NCBI GenBank assembly: GCA_029948255.1 | Contig: JALIZF010001515.1 | Coordinates: forward strand, 62,001 to 126,000 | Length of the DNA stretch: 64,000 nt | Direction of reading: 5' to 3' | Origin: Telmatactis stephensoni | Taxonomy: Eukaryota; Cnidaria; Anthozoa; Actiniaria; Isophelliidae | Part shown: one piece after another, positions 11,444 through 64,000 of the stretch | Numbering within the stretch: position 1 is the stretch's first letter | Layout of the letters: every line of letters starts with the position of its first letter | Notes under the pieces: model-generated | What the model saw: the letters and a program-made list of their open reading frames with translations, nothing else | The model's database searches: none | What the model was told of the DNA's origin: nothing | Program-made: the position numbers and the translations under genes

Positions 11444-12235
11444 TGTTTAGTTTGTGGTGTGATGGGCAATTTGGCGGTATTTCCATTGAATGTGCTCAGA
11501 TTATCTGTGGTACAGTTGTTACCAAACTAAGCACACGGGATCTTTTACAAGTCTTCTTTAATGTAGAAATAGCTCTTATGGTAAGTTTGTACAACTCTTA
11601 CCTTCTTCTTTTAACAAGAACTCTTCTTAATCTTCTTCTAACAAGGGCATCTAACCAACACCCTATTTTATGCATAAATCTTGTGGGAAAATTCCCATCT
11701 CACAAGTGTTTGCCGATCAAACACTTGGATGTTATAGGGTGTGGCGTTAGATGTCCTTGCCAGATTAGATGCACACGCGCGATACATACATAATCGTGAG
11801 AACTACAAAAACTACTATTTTTGAAATAAGCACTTCCCAACACAGTCATTAACACACAATTTTTAACTTAACAGTCATTACACTGTCATTACGTAACTGT
11901 TCCTTTCGTTTAACGTTATACTGCGTATACTGAAGACACGAAGTCGCTGCCTGGCCTAAAAGTTTCGAAGTTAATTGCTTGGTTTGTTGTTCCGTTCTAC
12001 TCCTCGGTAAGAATCATTTAAGTCCAGGAGCCGCTTCTCTTGTCCTGTCCTCTGACGATGTTGCTTCGTGAAGAAACATTTGACACCTTATTGCGATCTT
12101 TATTTTTCTTGCAACAACTGAAACAAAAACAACAACAACAACAAAAAATTAAGGAGAATGATGATTCTAAGTGATGGTCCACAGTTCCGTATCCCATGCA
12201 AGGGTAATAAGTCAGTGATAACCGTCACCAAATTG
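11444..12235. other. Intergenic stretch without recognised features
   Basis: Apart from an inverted pair around AAGGGCATCTAACCAACACC (11644) and GGGTGTGGCGTTAGATGTCC (11738), suggesting a small fold-back of about 110 bp, I see no gene or named repeat. The 116-codon ORF here has no recognisable domain and low-complexity Leu/Thr composition. Confidence 0.5.
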
Positions 12236-12930
12236 TATACCATGTACTACATACTACCATGTCTTACCATGTACTACGTACCATGACTTACCATGTCTTA
12301 CCTTGTACTACCATGCATGTCTTACCATGTACCACCATGCCTTACCATGCCTTACCATGACTTACCATGTCTTATCATGCACTACCATGCCTTACCATGT
12401 CTTACCATGTACTACCATGCCTTACCATGTCTTACCATGTACTACCATGCCTTACCATGACTTACCATGTCTTATCAAGCACTACCATGCCTTACCATGT
12501 ACTACCATGCCTTACCATGCCTTACCATGTCTTACCATGTCTTACCATGTCTTACCATGTCTTATCATGCACTACCATGCCTTACCATGTCTTACCATGA
12601 CTTACCATGCCTTAACATGCCTTACCATGTACTACCATGCCTTACCATGTACTACCATGTCTTACCTTGTACTACCATGTCTTACCTTGTACTACCATGA
12701 CTTACCATGCCTTACCATGTCTTACTATGTACTACCATGCCTTACCATGTACTACCATGCATGTCTTACCATGTCTTACCATGTCTACCATGCCTTACAA
12801 TGCCCTTACGATGCCTTACCACGTACTACCGTGTCTTACCATGTACTACCATGTCTTACCATGTCTTACCATGTCTTACCATGTACTACCATGTCTTACC
12901 ATGTACTACCATGCCTTACCATATACTATG
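12236..12930. repeat. Minisatellite, 10-bp unit TACCATGYMT
   Basis: About 69 copies of a 10-bp unit (TACCATGTCT, TACCATGCCT, TACCATGTAC variants) run without a break. Variants alternate in 20- to 60-bp higher-order patterns such as CTTACCATGTACTACCATGC. Because 10 is not a multiple of 3, every frame is open and yields Tyr-His-rich ORFs (MYYHA, MPYHVLPC) that are artefacts, not genes. Confidence 0.95.
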
Positions 12931-13211
12931 AGAACACGATAATACAATATGAAGACCGGTATAGTACATACGGTTATCATGGACTTACTAGCTACCCATG
13001 CAAGCCAATTGTTGGATAAATTGTTACTATATGTGAAACCCACTCCGCGCAACGTTACAAGAAAAGTTCGTATTAGGGATTTACTTTGTCATTGGCCCTG
13101 GTGATATGAAGGCGAGGTCTCCCTGGTAACCGGGATCCCTGTGTTTACTTTCCCTTAGGACACTGAAAACAAAAGAGTTATCCCGGCTACTAAGGACATC
13201 CCGCCGGCCTT

Positions 13212-13347
13212 AGGGCCCGTTCACATGAGAGAGGGTGCCCTTATGTAGTAGGGATAACTCTTTTGTTTTCTTTTCCCTGGGGTACACAAAACCAAAGAGT
13301 TGTCCCTACTACATAGGGGCACCCTCTCTCGTGTGAACAGGCCCTTA
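13212..13347. mobile_element. Fold-back MITE, GGGCCYGTTCACAYGAGAGA ends
   Basis: Left arm GGGCCCGTTCACATGAGAGA through GTAGTAGGGATAACTCTTTT is repeated inverted on the right, ending CTCGTGTGAACAGGCCC. Arms are about 60 bp each around a short spacer. TIRs of GGCCTGTTCA type with TTA/TAG at the flanks resemble PIF/Harbinger MITEs. Confidence 0.75.
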
Positions 13348-13629
13348 CATGCAAAACTGCACTGTAAACCACGACTATCAAAAATTATGTGGAACATCAA
13401 TTATGGACTGGAATCGAATGGGATGGTTCTTTCTCGTACATCTTAGTGAATGAAAATCAGTTTGACTTCCAAGTTCTAAAGCAGCTATCTTCTTTAGTGA
13501 GAGATTTTCACACTCTCGAGCTCCAAAAGCGTGGCTCCGTCAAATACTAACAGGGGACGGAAGGATCGAAAATTTAAATTTGTCTTGGGGGTAGTAAGGG
13601 ACTCCCATATATTTTGATCGGGGACGTCC

Positions 13630-13675
13630 TCGAAGATCCCTCCCCTCCCCTCCTCCCCTCCTCCCCTCCTCTCTG
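13630..13675. repeat. Polypyrimidine minisatellite (CTCCC)n
   Basis: CCCTCCCCTCCTCCCCTCCT-type units form a C-rich tract that could adopt i-motif/G-quadruplex or triplex structures. It lies 330 bp downstream of the mucin-like stop codon. Confidence 0.7.
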
Positions 13676-14005
13676 GGTCTCCGAGGTCGGGTCGGTGATG
13701 GTCGTCGGAATTAACTTTTCATTTTCATCCCTTAAAGGTACCCAAATTGTCCTGGGTCAAGCTGTTGGCCCTAAAAGGTACCAACTCCCGTGATTGACTC
13801 ATAAAAACACGACCCTGTCCAAAATATGAAAGTACGAGGATTTTTAGACGTATTTCAAAAGTAAATCCTCTGCTATCTCCTTCACTTCCTAAAGTTCTCC
13901 CTATGAAAGATCGACGAACGATAGTTAATCCAATAACCAAATTCGAGTGGGAAATATTTTCCTTGATTACAATATAACTAATATACCTACAGCAACAAAT
14001 AAAAC

Positions 14006-59371
<45,366 letters not shown>

Positions 59372-59551
59372 GGCAATTACAATGTCGTAATTACAAGAGC
59401 TGAAATTCTTAGTGAAATGAAACACAACTTTGAAGACTGCGTTGCAAGGTTACCATTCGACTGCTAACGGGAGTGACGTATTCCTCGCGCCGCGCTCTAC
59501 TGGTCATGGACGTCAAATTAATTAACGTTACAAGATTATGCACTCAACTCA
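59372..59551 (-). promoter_or_regulatory. Presumed promoter/5' UTR of the mucin-like gene
   Basis: The 180 bp upstream of the start codon are squeezed between the ATG and a Mutator-like MITE. A short GC-rich stretch (CCTCGCGCCGCGCTCTACTG at 59482-59501) and no clear TATA box are seen. The assignment is positional. Confidence 0.3.
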
Positions 59552-59864
59552 GACACTAGTGAAAAACGTCTGCGCATGCGTGCATATTACGTTTTCTTAA
59601 GAAATGTTTGAGTTTTAGCCTGAAATGAAATGCTCGTGTTCTCGGTGTATACATAAAATTTCTCTTGTATACTTTTGTGAGACAAAGATATTGTATTTAT
59701 GAAGACATTATATGAATACTGGCCCTAAGTTTCAAGAAATAACCTTAAGTTTTGACATTTTGTGAAAACCATTGTTGAAGGCAAGCGTAAAAACGAAATT
59801 TGCATAATTTACAAAAGCACGAAGACTTGACTACGAGCATGCGCAGACGTTTTTCACTAGTGTC
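59552..59864. mobile_element. Mutator-like MITE with 9-bp target duplication
   Basis: GACACTAGTGAAAAACGTCT continuing GCGCATGC (59552-59579) is perfectly inverse to 59837-59864. Flanks are CTCAACTCA (59543-59551) and CTCAACTCA (59865-59873), a 9-bp duplication typical of Mutator-like elements. It is 313 bp with no ORF and lies about 180 bp upstream of the mucin-like ATG. Confidence 0.88.
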
Positions 59865-60633
59865 CTCAACTCAAAAGGGAAAATCTAAAAATATTCCGCC
59901 TTATGTATCAAGAATCATTTTTCAATTTGCTTTTTAATTTCAAGCCAAGTGAATTAATGACGGAGAGAATGAGGAATTTGTCAAAAGCTGATTGAACGTC
60001 ATTATTACTCGTGCCTGTCCCGAAGGGACTGGGCACGAGGTTTAAACTGCAGTTTCGTCAGTCTATCAGACAGTCTATCTATAATCGTTGTCACAAAATG
60101 GAAAATACACAGGAGGCCCAACACACAGGTCGTGGAGTCGAGGCGTTCACGTGGAGAGCAGCACGTATACGTCTCGCCATCTTGAAACCTACCTAGAAAG
60201 CTAGCGAAGCGAAGAAGAAAGCTACCATGTGGAGTGCTATTTTCATTGAATTTCTCGTTGTACTGAATTTGAATATCGAAAACGAAGGAGACTGAAGTTT
60301 CCTATTTCATGATCTGGCGCGTTTAATTTGGTCACGCAATGTCTTTTATTACTCGAGGTATACCGAACTCCATTATAGGAACGTTATACAGCAATTTGAA
60401 CCGGATCTCAAAAACTACGACCAAAGAGCTGAGTTCAAAACCGAAATGTTCAATAGATAGTTTTTGATTTAATTTCCAATATATTTTGACTCAAGCAGCT
60501 TCAAGCGACAGCTTGTCTGGCTCTTTGATTATAAGGAAATTTGATATCAAAGAAAATAGACCGAGGTCAAACAGGTCATCCAAACAGGACGGTGTGCTTT
60601 CGTGACGCTACAATGAGTCTGCAACGTCATGCA

Positions 60634-60780
60634 ATTGCTGGGGTGCATGTGACGTCACGGCAGCCATCTTGGTTGACCTTCAACAAAAGATTTCTCATTA
60701 GCGTTTATTGTTTGGTCGTCCAACATGGCTACCGCTTCATTGTCTTTGGATTCCCAAAGGTATGGATGCACCCCAGCAAT
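60634..60780. mobile_element. MITE with ATTGCTGGGGTGCAT ends
   Basis: ATTGCTGGGGTGCAT at 60634 is inverse to ATGCACCCCAGCAAT ending 60780. The interior has TGACGTCACGGCAGCCATCT. 147 bp. Confidence 0.75.
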
Positions 60781-60869
60781 ACAGGAATTCGTCAACATGT
60801 CAATCGCTTTTACCCTAGCAGCTATAAAATTTCTTAATAAATATCAGACATAATAGTTGTATTTAATTA

Positions 60870-62100
60870 GGGACTGTACGTTTTTAATGAGGGGGGAGGG
60901 GTAGGCTGGAGTTTTTCATCTCAACCAAAACAAAATTGTGATGACCCTCCCCCTTGCTTTTTCAAAAAGATCCATGGCCCTTCATTGATTAACAGAAAAA
61001 AATTGGTGACCCTCCCCTAGCCAACTCAAATCAACCAAACAAAGATTGCAACACAGTGCTGCATATACATATATTAGAGAGCCTGGAAACAAGGCTGTAG
61101 CTTCCGCCTGCTCAAAACAATTTGGCTCACTGGGTGACAAAACCCAATAAATGCGTGAGCTAGGGACGGAATGTCATTTGCATAATTTTTTGTCTGAACC
61201 CTTGCACGATATTTGAAATCCGTATTTTTGATAAAATAAAATGATGTATGAGCTGTTATGATTGCGAAGCACGTGCAGCTTTGCACAATGGTTGTTGGGA
61301 AGGAGTTTAAAACAGCCACTTTTTGGCAAATTAATGTATGGATATTAAGACTATCAAAGCATTTCCACATGCATATGAGCACAATTGCAAAGTGCGAGTC
61401 GCCTCGCCGAAAATCTTAGAAGGACTTAGTAAAGTCTAGCACAACCGCTGTTGATGAAATAAAGGAAAGTCAAACGACAGAAACAGGACGCGTAATATAC
61501 CTAAATATGCCCAAAAACATTTACTGAGTTTACAAATACTACATTGTGAAGTAAGATTTCCCACATGTGAACTGCATAAAGAATTATATTGTTGTAACGA
61601 TATATTTGAAGGTACGAGATCATCATCAATGGACTTTTTTGCAAGCAAAGTACAAGAATTGCAGGAACAAAATAATAGTAACTTCACATAAGGAACAATT
61701 AAAGTATGATGGATGATGTACAGCCATGCAATAAACAGTATGTAGTGACAATTGTCGCAGCATACCATATTTATAGCTAATTGTACAAACATTACTCAGC
61801 ACATTCATACACTAGAACACATGAAAATCCACTGATATATTACTAGTGTGCACAGGAGCCATTTCGGTTCCAGCTTCTGGGTACAATGATTTTGAAAGGG
61901 CTAATGTTTGAATGTACAAATAGATATATACAAAGTAAGTCCGGAGAAATGTATGTGATTCCACTCGTTTCTAAAGAGGTGACCCTCCCCCTTACATGGA
62001 AAAAGACAGGCTTGACCCTTCACAAACATTGAATATTTTTTCGATGACCCTCCCCCAAAATACTCCAGCCCACCCTCCCTCATTAAAAACGTACAGTCCC
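60870..62100. mobile_element. Inverted-repeat element (1.2 kb), GGGACTGTACGTTTTTAATG ends
   Basis: GGGACTGTACGTTTTTAATG and AGGGGGGAGGGG at 60870 are inverse to CCCTCCCTCATTAAAAACGT and ACAGTCCC ending 62100. Subterminal GACCCTCCCCC words occur in both halves. The interior ORFs (61074-61382, 61436-61792, minus strand) have no recognised domain. Confidence 0.78.
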
Positions 62101-62246
62101 ATAGAGAACCGTAAGACAAACGCTGTCAAAGGCAGCTCATATCTAAACTGCTAAATGCCTTTTAAGCCGATATTTGGCTCTCTTTCATGTGGGCACGAGT
62201 GAACGCACGGATGCGTCTAGTTGGATATGAAGTGTTTCTATCTAGC

Positions 62247-62420
62247 TTGTTACTCGGGCTACCTGTGGTAGCTCGAGTCTAGGTTTACCTTTTCGGTCTA
62301 TCAATCTATCTATCTATCAACGTCGCAAATTGGCAAATTACCCAGAAGCCTTTGGGGTACACTGTCATTAAAACGAGGTTGACCACGAGGCTTCCTGTGG
62401 TCGAGAATTGTCGCGAGGGA
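62247..62420 (+). mobile_element. Possible 5' end of another Helentron-like element
   Basis: TTACTCGGGCTACCTGTGG then TAGCTCGAGTCTAGG has the hairpin-near-5'-end layout of the ACTCGTGCC elements but a different sequence. No 3' end was found in the window. Confidence 0.35.
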
Positions 62421-62809
62421 TTGAGAGGCATTGAACAAAATGGTGGAGCTATCAATCGGAATTTATCGAACTATTGGCTTCTAATCTCAAGATATTTGGA
62501 TAGTCACTGCTTTTAATCGTTAATATGGAATTCTCGAATTTAGTGGTGACCTTACCAGCTGTTGTAATCAACTTGTAATGTATTGATCGTCCAAGAACAC
62601 GAGAGGCAGAGATCGATTTGTGGCAGCGAACTTCACTTGAGGACAGACATGTAAGACACGGAGATATTATCTTCAAATCAATAGTCAGTTGTTTTATATC
62701 ACCACTGCTTGCACATAATTTTTGCTTATATAAATTCTATTTATACACGGTGTCTACAGTCATGCTCAACATGAGAGCCGTGTTAGAAGCGAACTAATTA
62801 ACTAACAAT

Positions 62810-63240
62810 ATAATAATAATAATAATAATAATAATACATTTATATAGCGCCTATCCAAATCTGTTCTAAGCGCTTTACAATACAAAACAAACCGAGGTAG
62901 ACCAAGAGCTTAGGTTGGCGCCTTTGGCTGCCGCTACACAGTCCATACCACGATACTACTCAACATTTTACAATAATTTTAAACAAAATCATATTACAAC
63001 CACAGCTATTATAAGAAACAACAAAACATAACTCAAAAATATGTGCATGATGGCCGTTGGCACAGTTGAGCTCATCCGCCCTTTGAAAGGTCTTGTTTTT
63101 AATCCTGCCTGGGTGTCATGCCACCCTCCTCACCAACAAAAAAGCTGGTGGGGGAGCCAGTTTAGACGCCGACGACCCGTCCATGTGGCAGGTAGTACTG
63201 GGTTACATGTTACCAGTAGCAGGCTCCAGCCTGACCTGAC
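62810..63240. repeat. SINE-like repeat, TATATAGCGCCTATCC type
   Basis: An (ATA)n tract is followed by ATTTATATAGCGCCTATCC and TCTAAGCGCTTTACAATAC, the same repeat as at 5768-5850 but longer. The continuing text (AAAAAGCTGGTGGGGGAGCC) may be part of the same element. Confidence 0.5.
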
Positions 63241-63312
63241 CTGATATCTACAATGTTTTCAACTACTAGAAAGACTACAATATCTACAATGTTTTCAACT
63301 ACTAGAAAGACT
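63241..63312. repeat. Two direct copies of a 37-bp unit
   Basis: ATATCTACAATGTTTTCAAC plus TACTAGAAAGACTA occurs twice in a row (63244-63277 and 63279-63312). Confidence 0.85.
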
Positions 63313-64000
63313 AGGAGATTATTCTCGCCTTTGCATTATAAGGTGACTAGAGTGTATTCAATAATTAAGCCAGGAAACAAGAATTAGTAAATAGTGCAAA
63401 ATTACACCAAATAAACAATGGAAAACAAATGATTTATTATAATTATTTAGTGCAATCTGTATTTTGTACAAATTGTCATGATTATATTGAATGCACTTTA
63501 CTGTCAATCATGCTCAATGTTAGCAGATCAAAATGTAGTGATGGATAATCATGGAAATGATAGTAATATTTATGAGACCTTATATTAGTAACAATTGAAG
63601 AACCAATTTTAGAATGTACAAAATGATATTTTCAATCAATGAAAAGTGATACTCAACCACAAATTTGTACAAGCTTTGTGCAACCATGTTCACAGAAACA
63701 AGATAAAGTGGATGAATTGAACATGTTACTTTATGTAGTAGCATCAGGTTGATGTGCAAGGAGGAGCTATATATGGTAACAGTAATGAGCATACATTGTA
63801 TTACATTACACTTCGAGTATTGAACTTCAAATAAATTAAAGCATCAGCAACTGACTACTGCTATAATCATTGATCTGCTCCATATTGAAAACACGGTAAT
63901 ACATGTACTGAAAAGTTGTGTTAGGAAACTGAATTGACTGCACTGAAATGATTTCATAGAAAGGTAACTGTGGCACTTCTAGAATCTATCAATGTGATAA
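63313..64000. other. AT-rich end of the window, nothing recognised
   Basis: There is no exon-like coding, tRNA or named repeat. It presumably belongs to sequence upstream of the mucin-like gene or the intron of a gene outside the window. Confidence 0.5.

Larger units (their letters stand above)
60007..62220 (+). mobile_element. Helentron-like element, family 1 variant, 2.2 kb
   Basis: 5' end ACTCGTGCCTGTCCCGAAGG with hairpin GACTGGGCACGAG; 3' end GGGCACGAGTGAACGCACGG then ATGCGTCTAG. The ends are related to copies A-G but the 5' hairpin and interior differ, so it is a separate subfamily. Two MITEs (60634-60780, 60870-62100) are nested in it. No Rep/helicase is seen. Confidence 0.78.

Noticed and set aside
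12303..13019. 238-codon ORF on the plus strand
   Set aside because: It is the 10-bp minisatellite read as codons; all frames are open.
60541..61792. ORFs within the 60007-62220 element as genes
   Set aside because: There is no domain, they lie within nested MITEs, and the codon pattern is not that of coding sequence.

Overview
The window is animal nuclear DNA, most likely from an anthozoan cnidarian (coral or sea anemone). The evidence is an AT-rich sequence, short exons (46 to about 790 bp) with GT/AG introns, a KCTD3/SHKBP1-type gene, a large EGF-mucin-NIDO-AMOP-VWD membrane protein of the kind called mucin-like protein in corals, and introns packed with DIRS, Penelope, Helitron and MITE sequences. 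The species cannot be fixed by eye.

Layout. Both real genes lie on the minus strand, head to tail. From 9948 down to 493 is the 5' two thirds of a BTB-WD40 gene of the KCTD3/SHKBP1 family: 13 coding exons, phases consistent, with the 3' end beyond the left edge. A LINE reverse-transcriptase fragment lies at the left edge. Between the genes (about 9950-14000) are a LINE relic, a rearranged duplicate of KCTD3 exon 12, a 0.7 kb minisatellite with a 10-bp unit, and a fold-back element. From 59371 down to 14006 is one 39-exon gene (6723 nt of coding sequence in my model, about 2240 residues). Its order is signal peptide, 18 nearly identical EGF domains (one 114-bp exon each), Ser/Thr-rich mucin segment, NIDO, AMOP, VWD, a MUC4-like stretch, EGF and calcium-binding EGF domains, Pro-rich linker, juxtamembrane domain with an RARR site, and one transmembrane helix. 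Every exon junction I checked is in phase.

The introns hold the mobile DNA. The 6.8-kb intron 25257-18422 is a three-layer nest: an inverted-repeat element holds a Helitron2/Helentron-like element, which holds a 4.8-kb DIRS-type tyrosine-recombinase retrotransposon whose gag, RT and recombinase frames are each broken. The 13-kb first intron (46257-59310) is a nest of Helentron-like elements, identified by asymmetric terminal inverted repeats and a 3' hairpin ending CTAG. One copy (49842-56660) is split by later insertions. One of those carries a head-to-head palindrome of Penelope-like 3' ends with hammerhead-like motifs and a run of about 175 T. A chimeric duplication at 40138-40690 includes an antisense copy of part of the VWD exon, inside the gene's own intron.

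The right end (59400-64000) holds repeats only: a Mutator-like MITE with a 9-bp target duplication about 180 bp upstream of the mucin start codon, a 2.2-kb Helentron-like element with nested elements, and a SINE-like repeat. I saw no structural RNA gene or CRISPR array and no feature of prokaryotic origin. The clearest points of biological interest are the homogenised EGF exon-intron array (36 predicted N-glycosylation sequons), the antisense VWD copy, the possible shedding site, and the nested rolling-circle elements.
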